Of a stretch of DNA of 64,000 nt, positions 41,049-50,285 are shown piece after piece (positions within the stretch are counted from its first letter, which is position 1; each line of letters starts with the position of its first letter). The DNA comes from Candidozyma auris (taxonomy: Eukaryota > Ascomycota > Pichiomycetes > Serinales > Metschnikowiaceae): NCBI RefSeq assembly GCF_003013715.1, contig NC_072813.1, positions 1,426,001-1,490,000 of the forward strand, given 5' to 3'. The notes below the pieces were generated by a model. It searched no databases. It was not told the origin of the DNA and saw nothing but the letters and a program-made list of their open reading frames with translations. Position numbers and translations under genes: made by a program.

Positions 41049-41906
41049 TCACCAACGATACTGCGATTGCACCTTGAAATTGAGTGGCTCGTTATTCAAC
41101 AACAGCTTCGGTTTGGCCAATAGCTGTTTCTGTTCCTTCTCCCACGCTATCCACTGCTTCGTCTGCTTGCCCTTAATGATCGCTTTCAAATGAATGTATG
41201 GATGCTCGATTATACCCGTACGCCCACGGCCCTTGATGTCGGGTCTTTTTCTCCAGTTCCCGTCGGACCCAGTCCAGAGCGCCTGAATGTACGCATCATC
41301 TTCGTTGATGCCCACCTCTTTAGCCTGAACGAGCGCCCGCTTTAGCAACTTTTCCAACTCGGTGGCCATCTTTTTGGGGTTGAAATGCAATTGGTTGATG
41401 GCGGTTTTCACGTCGTACCCCCTCACAAAACGGTTCACAATGGTTGCTTTCTTCATCGACGACTTGATACGGTACGACTGGATGTACACTGTAGGCTCCA
41501 AGATGTCAATCTCCTCATTGGTAAGAGTCACTCTGTAGGTTTTCCCCAGCTCAGCATCATGAACGATTTGTCCGTTTTTGAAAAAACCGTTTTGCTCCAC
41601 GTTCAACTGGTAGAATTTCCTCTTGAGCGGGCTTATGAACTTATCACTCCTGAGCTGCTTCTTCAAAGCTTCTTCTCTATGAAATTCTTTCAACTTGCTA
41701 TCTTCAGCAGGAATACCGCTTTCAGAAGCTGGTTCGACTTCATTCTGCTCTTCTTTTGACTCCTTTGTGGAAGTGATCTCTCCAAATAAACTACCCAGTG
41801 CAAAAGGGCTGGGTGTGTAATGGAACCGTCTGAGGCACTGACGAGGAGCACTTATACGTAGCAACCTTGACGAGGATGCCGGGAGCAACCCTAGAGACCT
41901 AAACAT
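41049..41906 (-). CDS. MRPL22: Mitochondrial large-subunit ribosomal protein uL22m
   Basis: 285 residues from the ATG at 41906. The first 35 residues are basic, rich in Ser/Leu/Arg and free of acids (SSSRLLRISAPRQCLRRFHY), a typical mitochondrial presequence. The L22 fold begins near residue 140: SSMKKATIVNRFVRGYDV, INQLHFNPKKMATELEKLLKRAL, and the hairpin tail with IKGRGRTGIIEHPY. S. cerevisiae MRPL22 (YNL177C) has 309 aa and lies in the same ancestral block as IPI3, PBR1, NPR1 and UBP10. The protein lines the peptide exit tunnel of the mitoribosome. Confidence 0.92.
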   Translation of the reverse strand: MFRSLGLLPASSSRLLRISAPRQCLRRFHYTPSPFALGSLFGEITSTKESKEEQNEVEPASESGIPAEDSKLKEFHREEALKKQLRSDKFISPLKRKFYQLNVEQNGFFKNGQIVHDAELGKTYRVTLTNEEIDILEPTVYIQSYRIKSSMKKATIVNRFVRGYDVKTAINQLHFNPKKMATELEKLLKRALVQAKEVGINEDDAYIQALWTGSDGNWRKRPDIKGRGRTGIIEHPYIHLKAIIKGKQTKQWIAWEKEQKQLLAKPKLLLNNEPLNFKVQSQYRW

Positions 41907-42215
41907 GGGAAAGTGAACTTCAGATTCGGTTGCAGCGAGTTGAAGATTTGGTGCGTCTAACTAAAGGTTTTTCACTGGATGTAGCGGTACGCACACTACC
42001 TCTCTGTAGAGTGATTAATGAAAGAGTATTTGAAACTACAAAATGAAAAAAGTAAGATGATTGACCAATTTGGTAACAAAGAATTCTGTGCTTCTTGCTA
42101 AAGTTAAATGATGTTATTTATAAACTTACCAGCTGTGACTCTCAATCTCCATCTCGTCTACACCAACATCGGTGTTCTTTACTTCTAGTCCTTTTATTAT
42201 CAATAGATGCTGTAT
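41907..42215. other. Gap between the complex I subunit gene and MRPL22
   Basis: 309 bp forming the MRPL22 promoter and the 3' flank of the upstream two-exon gene. No further ORF; a CCAAT at about 42064 is the only recognisable box. Confidence 0.45.
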
Positions 42216-42589
42216 TTACTCGTCGTCGTAACCCTTCAAACTCTTATCTCTTGGCCTCGTGGGCAAGGGGTAAACATGAGGGATGGGCTCGTGATTCTCA
42301 TAAAGGAACTTCTGTCTCAAAGGAGTCAACAACAACAACACTGGCGCCAGCACACCCAAAAGCACCGAGAAAAAGAAGTGTGGTTTCGTATGTGCGTGGT
42401 AACGAGCCCACTTGCTTTGTTAGTACAGTTTCATGGTGAAATAGTCGAAGCCTTCGAAAGCAGAGGAGGTTTGAGAATGATCTCTTCACCTTTCCGGGAT
42501 GGCTATATGATTCATTGATATTCACATACTCTAATAGGCTGCTTGTAGTAGACAGGGTAGTCGCCCCAGACTTTGTCGGTTACACCCAT
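42216..42589 (-). CDS. NI9M: Mitochondrial complex I 9.5-kDa subunit (NI9M/NDUFA3-like), two exons (42530-42589, 42216-42410)
   Basis: A hidden spliced gene. Exon 1 (ATG at 42589) codes 20 residues including VWGDYPVYYKQPIR and ends exactly before GTATGT. The 119-bp intron contains the perfect branch site TACTAAC at 42419-42425 and ends in CAAG at 42411. Exon 2 continues in frame (phase 0) with WARYHAHTKPHFFFSV, one membrane segment, then IPHVYPLPTRPRDKS and KGYDDE before TAA. The total is 84 residues. The N-terminal RWA segment, single membrane span and IPxxYPxPxxPR...GYDDE ending agree with the fungal complex I 9.5-kDa subunit as I remember it from Neurospora and Yarrowia. Such a subunit does not exist in S. 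cerevisiae. A CCAAT box (plus-strand ATTGG at 42642-42646) stands 53 bp upstream, the usual Hap-complex signal of respiratory genes. Confidence 0.82.
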
Positions 42590-43310
42590 GATGATATTGG
42601 TAACTGAGTAAATCGATAATGTTAGGAATGAGAAATCTCTAATTGGTTGGTTCTGGTGTCCGGGTGTTGAGCGTAGCGTAGCAGCAGAAGTAGAGCATTT
42701 GAAGACAATCGAGTAAGGATTTGATGAGATCTTGCGTAAAATCATTTATCACCATAATCTACAGAGTTTACTTGGCTGAGACATCTCTTTGGAGATTTTT
42801 ATCGGTGTGCAATGCTATTGACAAGAAGTTGATTGCCTATACTTTTTCGCAGCCAAGTGCAGATTCCTCACAATATATGTGAAAAGAAAGATACCACACC
42901 TGTTTCATCATAAGTATTACTTAATATTGTTTTTTCGTTTTTCACTTCAATAGGAATTACTGATTGCTCAATGTTTTCCAGCACAGGTTTTGTAGTATAG
43001 GCTTGATATTACTTCTAGTAGAATGAGATGCTTTCCTTGCAGCCGCCAATGTTAATGAAGGAAAGTGACTTCTACCACAGTATTCCCCCGCTACCCTGGA
43101 TTCTTTCCGATTAATACAACGTATATTTGCTGAGTCTGTGGGGGCTCGAAATGAAATCAGTTCACGTATGGATTCCGGTAATTTGGTATGATTCACCCAT
43201 CGTCTTCAACAGTTCTTTGACAATACCACCTACACTTACACTAATCAATTCCTCGTCAATTGATTGTCCATTCCTAGATAATCTATAAACGCAAGCTGCT
43301 TACCTCCCTT
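42590..43310. other. Upstream region of the complex I subunit gene
   Basis: 721 bp between the two-exon gene and the SHR3 stop codon. Contains the CCAAT box and one exact recurrent word at 42845. ORFs at 42512-42745 and 42957-43196 start or end within it; the first merely contains exon 1. Nothing else was recognised. Confidence 0.5.
42845..42855 (-). promoter_or_regulatory. Recurrent word, read as TTTCGCAGCCA on the plus strand
   Basis: Exact match 256 bp upstream of the complex I subunit start, in the same orientation as the gene. Confidence 0.6.
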
Positions 43311-43973
43311 TCAAGCAGTTCTCTTCTTTCCCTTGGCCTTCGCCTTAGACCTTGTCTGTACACCCGTAGATTTGGCAGCGTCTTGGCTTTCTTCAGACTT
43401 GCTCTTGACCTCCTTACTCTTTGACTCCTTACCTTCAGTCTCCTTGCTTTCAGCAGCCTCCTTAGCGAGGAACTCTCTCTTGATCTTGGCATCGTACCAC
43501 TGGGCGTAATACAAGCCACCCTGGAGAATAAGCACACCCGACAAGGCAATGACAATCATGAATTGCGACGCAGCCATCACATTAAGACCGGTGTTCTGGT
43601 CAACTTCACCCCATTGGCCCGTGACACAGCTGTTTACGCCAATTCTCAAATTGGTCAAGTAAATGACAATGCCCACCATCATCAAGCCCAATGTTCCGTA
43701 CTCAAAGTACTTGACATCGTCGTGAGGCTTGTACAACTTGATGAAGCATCCAGAGAGGCCCAAAAACATGACAAAGTGCAAAATATGGTGGATTCTCATT
43801 GGAGCGTTGGCCCAATTCGAGTAGTGGGCCAAAGATCTCGTAAAACCTTCTGGCTCGTACCTCCAGAGAGTGTAGAAGTCGTACGGAGAGTTTCCGTAAA
43901 TAACACCGAGCCCAAAAGACGTAGCAGCTATGATAAGCGCAGTGCCAACAGGCACCAAATCTGAGTAGGCCAT
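43311..43973 (-). CDS. SHR3: ER membrane packaging chaperone Shr3 (Csh3)
   Basis: 220 residues from the ATG at 43973. Four hydrophobic segments are visible: VGTALIIAATSFGLGVIYG, ILHFVMFLGLSGCFIKLY, YGTLGLMMVGIVIYLTNL and MIVIALSGVLILQGGLYYA. They surround the family motifs FIKLYKPHDDVKYFEYG and GVNSCVTGQWGEVD. A Lys/Glu-rich cytosolic tail of about 55 residues ends in KAKGKKRTA. Shr3 keeps amino-acid permeases from aggregating in the ER and helps load them into COPII vesicles. An in-frame ATG at 44003 would add ten residues; I prefer 43973 because the S. cerevisiae protein starts with a similar MxxSD motif, but the longer form is possible. In S. cerevisiae SHR3 (YDL212W) neighbours NOP6, as it nearly does here. 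It is transcribed away from RAC1. Confidence 0.92.
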   Translation of the reverse strand: MAYSDLVPVGTALIIAATSFGLGVIYGNSPYDFYTLWRYEPEGFTRSLAHYSNWANAPMRIHHILHFVMFLGLSGCFIKLYKPHDDVKYFEYGTLGLMMVGIVIYLTNLRIGVNSCVTGQWGEVDQNTGLNVMAASQFMIVIALSGVLILQGGLYYAQWYDAKIKREFLAKEAAESKETEGKESKSKEVKSKSEESQDAAKSTGVQTRSKAKAKGKKRTA

Positions 43974-44300
43974 ATTCAAGAAATTTGAGTCTTGTTTTGC
44001 CATTCTAAAATGTAGATTTTGGTTTTGTGGACCATGGTACACCCGTACACCAGATCTGGTCAGTTGGTAGAGACTCCTGACTAGTTTCCCAAGTTAGAGA
44101 AATTAAAGAAACTGAAAACGTAACCACAATTAGCCGAGCCTTAGTGATACTTTATCCTCTTTACTTATCGACATATGCAAAAATTTGTGTTTTCGCCGTA
44201 CCCTCCATAATGGCGTTATATCTAGCTTTTTTTCCTGCACGCTACTACAAATGTAAGCTGGCTGAAAGATCCTTAACTACTACATTCGATAAAAAGTTCA

Positions 44301-44966
44301 ATGAGAGGCATCAAGGCAGTCGTCGTTGGCGATGGAGGCGTAGGAAAAACGTGTCTTTTGATCTCGTACACGACCAACACTTTCCCTAATGACTACATTC
44401 CCACGGTTTTTGATAATTACTCGGCCTCGGTGATGGTGGACGGAGAGCCCATAAAACTAGGTCTCTGGGATACTGCTGGCCAGGCCGAGTACGATCGTTT
44501 GAGACCGCTCTCGTATCCACAAACAGAGATATTTTTATGCTGTTTTTCTGTGGTGAATCCGGACTCATTTCAAAACGTCAAGGCAAAATGGATCCCGGAG
44601 ATCTTGCACCATTCGCCCAAGGATATTCTCATTGTGCTAGTGGGCACAAAGGCCGACTTGAGAGAGGATTTGCATTTGCTCGACGAGTTGGCAATCAAGA
44701 AACAAAAACCCATCTCTCAAGAACAGGCAGAAAAATTGGCCAGGGAAGTGGGCGCCATTCGCTATATTGAGTGCTCGGCTGCTACGCAGCAAGGAGTGTC
44801 TGAGCTTTTTGATTATGCTATAAGGGCCGTTTTAAACCCCCCAACTAAAGCTTCAGATACTATTACTTCAACGAAGGAGGCTGCCACCAGCTCCAACACC
44901 AGCACGCAGCTAGAAAGTGGAAAAAAGCGTAAGGTCCGCAAGGCAAAGAAATGCTCCATCTTGTAG
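44301..44966 (+). CDS. RAC1: Rac-type small GTPase
   Basis: 221 residues. All G motifs are intact: GDGGVGKT (P-loop), effector loop [16 protein letters not shown] with the catalytic Gln, GTKAD and [25 protein letters not shown] and FQNVKAKW are Rac-like; Cdc42 has GLFDTAGQEDYD at this place. The C-terminus is an insert rich in Thr/Ser followed by a polybasic stretch [10 protein letters not shown] and the CAAX box CSIL, for geranylgeranylation and plasma-membrane binding. Rac1 supports polarised and matrix-embedded filamentous growth in Candida; S. cerevisiae keeps only the diverged Rho5 (YNL180C), whose neighbours PBR1 and IPI3 are present here. RAC1 is divergent from SHR3 and convergent with NOP6. 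Confidence 0.9.
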   Translation: MRGIKAVVVGDGGVGKTCLLISYTTNTFPNDYIPTVFDNYSASVMVDGEPIKLGLWDTAGQAEYDRLRPLSYPQTEIFLCCFSVVNPDSFQNVKAKWIPEILHHSPKDILIVLVGTKADLREDLHLLDELAIKKQKPISQEQAEKLAREVGAIRYIECSAATQQGVSELFDYAIRAVLNPPTKASDTITSTKEAATSSNTSTQLESGKKRKVRKAKKCSIL

Positions 44967-45177
44967 TTGATGTGACGAAGTGCCTTGAATTCTAGACTCT
45001 CTTCATTCTTTGCAAAAAGATAAGATACAGAAGGAACGCTCGTCTACTTCCTTCCGCCATATTCTTTTCGTATCATGCTGTGTATTATTGGGTTGCCTTT
45101 GTTCTATAGATTGGCTAATGCTTGATTAGGATCTGTAATTAATGTTAATCTTAAAAAAAAATGACGACAGTGAAAGT

Positions 45178-45891
45178 CTATGACCTGAGAAGCGCTGCTC
45201 TCGCTGGATGCATGGCTGGTTGCCCTGAAGCACCCTCTACCTCGTCTTCGTTACCGTGTGCGCCCTTTTCTTTCCTGAGAGCTTCATTCTGCTTCTTGAT
45301 TCTCTCCTTCCTCTCCTCTTCAAGCTTCTCGTTCTTCTCCTTTAATTTTTGTTGTCTGTTTTCCGAGTTGCCACCTCCGCCAACTGTAAGCTCCACGTTG
45401 ATTTTTCGGTTTCTGATCATCAGCTTGTGCATCCTAAGTGCGTGTTCCATCTTACTCTGAATTTCACTGTTGTCATTGTCAAACTCCAAAAAGGCTATCC
45501 CCTTTTCCTTTCTGATCCTGATCCTGTCAGGATTGGCGTTTTTAAAATGAGCAACCAACTCTGGCTCCTTGATGTCGTATGGGAGATTGCCCACAAAAAG
45601 AATGAACCGAGGGCCCTTGCCGCCATTCACCCCCTTTCCCTTCTTGCCTCTTCTGGTTTTCCTCTTCTTCTTTGGCTGCTCTTCTCCCTCGACAGCTTCA
45701 GAACTGTCGTCAGCTTTTCTCTTTGAAGATTCTTCCTCACCCTCTTTCACATCTTTCTTTTCTTTCTTTTCCTTCTTTTCGGTCTTCTCCTTCTTCTCTG
45801 CTTTGGCAGCCAATTCTTGTTCCCTCTCCTCTTTCGATTTTTTAAACAATAGAGCCTTTTGCTGTTTCGTGCTCAATTTTTCCTCACCCAT
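45178..45891 (-). CDS. NOP6: Nucleolar RRM protein Nop6
   Basis: 237 residues from the ATG at 45891 (MGEEKLSTKQQKALLFKKSK); an in-frame ATG at 45921 would add ten residues. After a Lys/Glu-rich head and a basic patch (KKKRKTRRGKKGKG), a single RRM begins with PRFILFVGNLPYDI, continues with IRIRKEKGIAFLEFDN, and is followed by a charged coiled coil. The N-terminal TKQQKALLFKKSKEER block and position of the RRM match Nop6, a 40S assembly factor that acts early at the 5' ETS region of pre-rRNA. S. cerevisiae Nop6 has 225 aa, and its gene (YDL213C) adjoins SHR3. Confidence 0.9.
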   Translation of the reverse strand: MGEEKLSTKQQKALLFKKSKEEREQELAAKAEKKEKTEKKEKKEKKDVKEGEEESSKRKADDSSEAVEGEEQPKKKRKTRRGKKGKGVNGGKGPRFILFVGNLPYDIKEPELVAHFKNANPDRIRIRKEKGIAFLEFDNDNSEIQSKMEHALRMHKLMIRNRKINVELTVGGGGNSENRQQKLKEKNEKLEEERKERIKKQNEALRKEKGAHGNEDEVEGASGQPAMHPARAALLRS

Positions 45892-46012
45892 CTTTCCTTG
45901 TAGTGATAATTCGATGCCCATCGCATTATCTATGTGTGCCAAACTAATGTGCGAATTGGTCCATGTGCAACTACTACCAATTGCTTCAGCGCTTCAACAC
46001 ATAAGCAGGTTC

Positions 46013-46510
46013 ATGGGTCGAAAGTCAGACTCGAGAATTGAAATTCCTCGAGGTGGCACCGATATGCTGTTAAGCTCGCTGCTGGCGCTGGCGCTGGCTC
46101 TGGTGATCACATTAACCGAATCAGGCGATCCCAAATCGGAAGACCTGGAAGTGCTCCAGGAGAAGATGGCGTTGGCTTTGGATACTCACCAAAAAACATC
46201 GCCAATGAGAAGGTGTAGGTCTCAGGGCACAGAGGAGTTTCTAGGAGAAGTGAAAAGATTCAAGCAAGAAGAAAGTGGGCCATCTATTGAGGCAGAGAGG
46301 GAACAGGCGGTTCGTGGCAGGTCCAAGGAACGAGAGAAAGTGGGATTTGAAGAGACTAATCCCGAGGAAATTTCATTAATGGGTTTTGGAGGTGTAGCAT
46401 TCTTGAAGAGCAAGAATACGCAGAGGAAACGTGTGGGTGTAGATGAGGCTCGTCCCCAGATGTCTCAGGTGCTGCGGATCTCGCTGCTACAAGCACCAAA
46501 GAGGCGTTAG
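46013..46510 (+). CDS. Hypothetical 165-aa Ser-rich, charged protein
   Basis: The ORF begins at MGRKSDSRIEIPRGG and fits exactly between divergent NOP6 (121 bp away) and convergent IPI3 (55 bp away), which supports a real gene. With the standard code residues 18-32 look like a membrane segment, but they are almost all CTG codons (MLLSSLLALALALVI). Read with CTG as serine they become a Ser/Ala stretch, so the protein is probably soluble and perhaps nuclear. The rest is charged and has predicted helices (EDLEVLQEKMALALD, EEFLGEVKRFKQEE). A short EEISLMGFGG segment near residue 120 faintly recalls the U4/U6.U5 snRNP 27-kDa family, but the conserved end of that family is absent, so I assign no function. 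The open frame further upstream to 45569 only mirrors NOP6. Confidence 0.6.
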   Translation: MGRKSDSRIEIPRGGTDMLLSSLLALALALVITLTESGDPKSEDLEVLQEKMALALDTHQKTSPMRRCRSQGTEEFLGEVKRFKQEESGPSIEAEREQAVRGRSKEREKVGFEETNPEEISLMGFGGVAFLKSKNTQRKRVGVDEARPQMSQVLRISLLQAPKRR

Positions 46511-46565
46511 CCAATCTGCATTTGAGTCTTCTTAAGTTGTTTTATTAGTATCTATATAATGTACA

Positions 46566-48011
46566 TTATTTTTGTTCTTGTGTCTCCTTGTAAAGCTCCT
46601 CGTACATGCCTTTGAGGTTGTTGTACGCTCCTGACACTTTTTCAAGCTTCTCTTGAAGCTCCTTAATTGTTTCCTTATCTTTGGTGTCATCCTTAGCTTT
46701 CATTCGTTGTTCATATTCCCTCTTGAACTCCTGCTCTACTTCAGCCAATTCATCATACCATTCCTCTCTAGTCTGCTCTTCCTCTATAGGTGAAGTAATC
46801 TCCATGTGGACGACGTGATCCATGGCCTCGCCAGAGAAGATGACTCTTTTCAATGGCTGAAGAAGACGGGATTTTTTGTCAAACGATTGCTGTGTTTTGA
46901 GAAGTGCATCTGAGTGGGTCTCGACGTGTAAGAATGCAATGGCCGATTTGCAAGGAGTAAATGATTTAATGATCTGTTTTGTGACAACGTCTCCAACAAT
47001 CACATGGCCGTGGGTGTCGCCTGATATCAAGCTCATACCGTCAAAAGAGACGCTGAGCCTGGTGGCATGTCGATCAGTTCCCGACGATTGATGGTAGACA
47101 AAAGTTTCACGAACTTCTGGGTCCTCTGCCACAGTCACCACCTTTCCCGTCCCTACAACACTCTCAAGAGCATTGGAAACCTTGTTGACAACGTACAATG
47201 GCACCTGTCTTATAGTGCCATCAGTAAGACCAGCGTAGAAAGCTCTATCGGCAGAATCACGAGCTATACATTCCACAGGAGAGGGGAACACGAAAGTTGT
47301 GAGTAACTTCTTGTGAACGATATTATACAATCTCACTGTAGAGTCTTTTGAGGCAGTATAGATCTTGACGTCTATAGGCAACGGAGAATCTGCAACGGCG
47401 ATATCAGTGATAGCTAAAGAGTGGTCAGAAAAGGTAGCAAATGGTTTGGCAGGCTCATCGTCAAAAGAAACCAAGTCCACTGTTCTCCAAACAGTGACTC
47501 TAGAGTCCGAACCTCCAGTGATCACAAAGTCGCTGTTTTTCGTGAACCTGATACATGTGATGCCTTGGTAGTGAGCATCTTTCACACATAGCAAGTTGCC
47601 CGATGCTAGTTCCCAAATGTAAAGCTTTCCCGTAGCTGTGCCGGCCGCGAGTAACCACGGTATGTGCTGCTTTGGTTTGTGGAATGCGATTTTCGCTTCC
47701 CCACCATTATCAGGAATTACAGGATGTTCAGCTATACTCAAGCACGAAACCGTTTCTGGGATCGGAAACTTCTGATCAGCACCTTCTTTTCCCCAAGAAT
47801 AACACGTTATCAACGCTTTATCTTTGCCAGCAACGAATAACCTTTCGCCAGGGCCCATGCCTGTGATGGCAGCTCCATTGAGTGGACAATCTGCGTTTCT
47901 GAAGGAAGCATAAGTGTGGGACTTGTGCACCGAGGCCGCCACTCCCAACGACTCCTTCGAATGCTTATCCTCGGGGTCTCCCTGAGTGACGTAGAAGGCC
48001 ACTTCGTCCAT
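46566..48011 (-). CDS. IPI3: Rix1-complex WD protein Ipi3
   Basis: 481 residues from the ATG at 48011 (MDEVAFYVTQGD); the frame extends eight codons to a TTG that is not used. The start MDEVxFYV, WD units such as ITCIRFTKNSDFVITGGSDSR and KIYTASKDSTVRLYN, the segment VECIARDSADRAFYAGLTDG, and the long C-terminal coiled coil (LQEKLEKVSGAYNNLKGMYEE) are those of Ipi3, a partner of Rix1 and Ipi1 in processing of the ITS2 region and release of pre-60S particles. The S. cerevisiae protein has 555 aa. The neighbour PBR1, divergent here, is also next to IPI3 (YNL182C/YNL181W) in S. cerevisiae. Confidence 0.93.
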   Translation of the reverse strand: MDEVAFYVTQGDPEDKHSKESLGVAASVHKSHTYASFRNADCPLNGAAITGMGPGERLFVAGKDKALITCYSWGKEGADQKFPIPETVSCLSIAEHPVIPDNGGEAKIAFHKPKQHIPWLLAAGTATGKLYIWELASGNLLCVKDAHYQGITCIRFTKNSDFVITGGSDSRVTVWRTVDLVSFDDEPAKPFATFSDHSLAITDIAVADSPLPIDVKIYTASKDSTVRLYNIVHKKLLTTFVFPSPVECIARDSADRAFYAGLTDGTIRQVPLYVVNKVSNALESVVGTGKVVTVAEDPEVRETFVYHQSSGTDRHATRLSVSFDGMSLISGDTHGHVIVGDVVTKQIIKSFTPCKSAIAFLHVETHSDALLKTQQSFDKKSRLLQPLKRVIFSGEAMDHVVHMEITSPIEEEQTREEWYDELAEVEQEFKREYEQRMKAKDDTKDKETIKELQEKLEKVSGAYNNLKGMYEELYKETQEQK

Positions 48012-48266
48012 GAATGAAAAAATAAGGTGCAACAAAGGTAGTAAGTATTTAGAGATGTGCTCTGCATACTGAGATGAGATGCCCTAGCGTACTATGGAGG
48101 CAGGTAACAGAGGACACTTTTTGGTGAAGGGAATTGGGTTTTTTCTACGGATCAATCGCTTGGTTCGAGAATAAAGACTTTAATATGCTGAACTTCTACC
48201 ATAAACAAAAGGTTTGTGGGTTGACCACTGACTATGGGCGGGTACACACTGGCAGCTCAGCTTGCT

Positions 48267-48277
48267 TGGCTGCGAAT
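48267..48277 (+). promoter_or_regulatory. Recurrent word TGGCTGCGAAT
   Basis: 256 bp upstream of the IPI3 start. Confidence 0.6.
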
Positions 48278-48660
48278 GAATTATAGCGAGCCTAATTCAC
48301 TTCCTGTAAGTCAACAGAGAAATCTAAGACAGTAAGAGGAGCAATTCATACTTTTTCAGCTTCCCTACTCAGATTGCCTCTGTTCTGCCTGAAATTGGTT
48401 CATAGCATGATTTGTCAATTGTGCACCTCACTACAGGCCGTTTAGTCGGAAATTTTCCATCCGAGCCCACTTTTACTATGTCTCATTTTGATAATAAAAC
48501 GTTCAGGGTAAGCGATATTCAGCACGTCAAAGTGAATATCTGACGTCATCGTTGCTATATTAATTCTTTATTTTCTTAACTTTTAGTCTTTGTTTTCTTT
48601 TTTTCTTTTTTTTTAATTTTTTTTTCTTTCCTTTCAGGCGAAGTCTCTCCCTTTCTCGTG

Positions 48661-48671
48661 TTTTGCAGCCA
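48661..48671 (-). promoter_or_regulatory. Recurrent word, variant TTTTGCAGCCA
   Basis: 250 bp upstream of the PBR1 start, directly after the T-rich tract. Confidence 0.6.
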
Positions 48672-48920
48672 TTTGAGGGCACCACCATCGCCAACACAAA
48701 ACACTCAAAATTCAACAAGACCCTCCTCCAAACATTTCACTTGCCTTAAAGTACCTCAATTGCATACCTTTAGCTCACTATCCAGCTCTAATTCCCAGCA
48801 TTCAGCTGGCTCCCTTCTCCAACCTCCTCCAAAGACCCGTTCACCATACAATTCTCTCTAAGTAGTATACTGCTTCCTAGCAAAACCAGCCTTATACCTG
48901 TCTTCACCTAAAACTCAGTC

Positions 48921-50285
48921 ATGCCCATTGATATCGTGTCAACTGCCGTTTTCGATGGACCTCAGGCCATTCCCGGCTGGAATTACTTGGTCAAATACGG
49001 CCCTGCGCTTGCAGCAGCTGGAGCAGTGAAATTTTACTTTGCCGGGTCCTCCAACACGTTCAAAAGAGAGTTGCACGGACGCGTCTACATCATCACTGGA
49101 GGCACCTCGGGTCTCGGGGCTGCTCTTGCCTACGAACTTGCTTTGAAAGGCGCCCAGCTCATTCTTTTGTCCAGATCAACCGACGATGCCTGGACAGTAG
49201 AGTTCATAGAGGATCTCAGAGATAGGACGAACAACTTCATGATATACGCAGAGCCTTGTGACTTGAGCCTGCTTCATTCAGTTCGTCTATTCGCCACCAA
49301 ATGGCTCGATAATCAGCCGCCCCGCCGTTTGGATGGCGTTATCTGCTGTGCTGCAGACTGTGTGCCTAGAGGCAGAGACAGACAAGTGTCAGTGGATGGA
49401 GTGGAAAATCAGATTGCAGTCAATTACTTGGCCCATTACCATTTGCTTACTTTGCTTAAGCCCTCTCTTCAAGTGCAACCTCCCGACCGTGATGTGCGGG
49501 TGATACTCACCACTTGTACTTCTCAGGCGGCTGCTAAAGTTGATCCAAAAGATGTCTTGTGGGAGTCTCGTAGATACCCAGCCAATGCACCCTGGCAGGT
49601 TTTTGGAACTTCCAAGCTTTTACTAGGCATGTTTGGACGTCTGTTTCAAAGAGTGCTCAACGAATACGAGAGAAAGGATAAGGCTCCCTGCAACATCAAA
49701 GTGAGCGTTGTCAACCCTGGGATCATGAGATCACCTTCCACACGTCGTTTTATCTCAATGGGAACCATTTGGGGACTTTTATTCTACATACTTTTGTACC
49801 CTTTATGGTATATTTTTTTCAAGGATGCTGTGCAAGGGTCCCAGTCGTTACTTTTTGCACTCTATGCGCCAGTGCTAGCAGCCAAGGATGGAGGAAACTT
49901 CATCCAGGAGTGCAAAATCTTGACTAAATTGAGGCCGGAATTAAACGACATCGAATTGCAAGATGAGGTATTTAAGGAGACGGCGGCACGGATTGAAAAG
50001 TTGGAGAAACTGTCTGCCATCGAGAGAAAGAAGCAAGAAAAGAAGCTAGGCATTGATAAGAAAAAGCAAGAAGAGGAGAAGAAGAAGAAAGCGGACATTC
50101 ATGAGAAGCCCGAAACGGAAGAAGAATTGCAGTACAAGTTAGACATGATCCGTAAGAGCATGGGCATTCTGTCTCAGCTGGGAGAGTTGCCACTTTTTCC
50201 TGAAGAAGGAACCGATGCCGCTAAGATTGCACAAGCGATCAAGTCTTCTGGAAGGAAACCCAAAGGTAAAGCTCGCAAGAGATAA
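48921..50285 (+). CDS. PBR1: Membrane-associated short-chain dehydrogenase, Pbr1-like, with Phe in place of the catalytic Tyr
   Basis: 454 residues. A short hydrophobic segment (ALAAAGAVKFYF) precedes an SDR Rossmann domain: TGGTSGLG at residues 59-66, then AVNYLAHYHLLTLL (NxxA-type motif) and VILTTCTSQAA. At the expected YxxxK site the sequence reads FGTSK (Phe228, Lys232), so the catalytic Tyr is replaced by Phe. VVNPGIMRSP and a second hydrophobic stretch (IWGLLFYILLYPLWYIFF) follow, then a Lys/Glu coiled coil and a basic end. The layout fits the essential ER-associated oxidoreductase Pbr1 (YNL181W, 407 aa), and the divergent neighbour IPI3 matches that locus; I rely on the gene order more than on sequence recall. 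Substrate unknown. Confidence 0.65.
   Translation: MPIDIVSTAVFDGPQAIPGWNYLVKYGPALAAAGAVKFYFAGSSNTFKRELHGRVYIITGGTSGLGAALAYELALKGAQLILLSRSTDDAWTVEFIEDLRDRTNNFMIYAEPCDLSLLHSVRLFATKWLDNQPPRRLDGVICCAADCVPRGRDRQVSVDGVENQIAVNYLAHYHLLTLLKPSLQVQPPDRDVRVILTTCTSQAAAKVDPKDVLWESRRYPANAPWQVFGTSKLLLGMFGRLFQRVLNEYERKDKAPCNIKVSVVNPGIMRSPSTRRFISMGTIWGLLFYILLYPLWYIFFKDAVQGSQSLLFALYAPVLAAKDGGNFIQECKILTKLRPELNDIELQDEVFKETAARIEKLEKLSAIERKKQEKKLGIDKKKQEEEKKKKADIHEKPETEEELQYKLDMIRKSMGILSQLGELPLFPEEGTDAAKIAQAIKSSGRKPKGKARKR

Larger units (their letters stand above)
48012..48920. other. Divergent promoter region IPI3/PBR1
   Basis: 909 bp. It has two recurrent words, at 48267 near IPI3 and 48661 near PBR1, each about 250 bp from its start codon. 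Between them is a T-rich tract at 48560-48640. The last 200 bp before PBR1 are a pyrimidine-rich leader. No gene was seen. Confidence 0.55.

Noticed and set aside
45569..46012. Upstream extension of the ORF that ends at 46510
   Set aside because: It mirrors NOP6 codons and crosses the divergent NOP6 promoter; the ATG at 46013 is the reasonable start.
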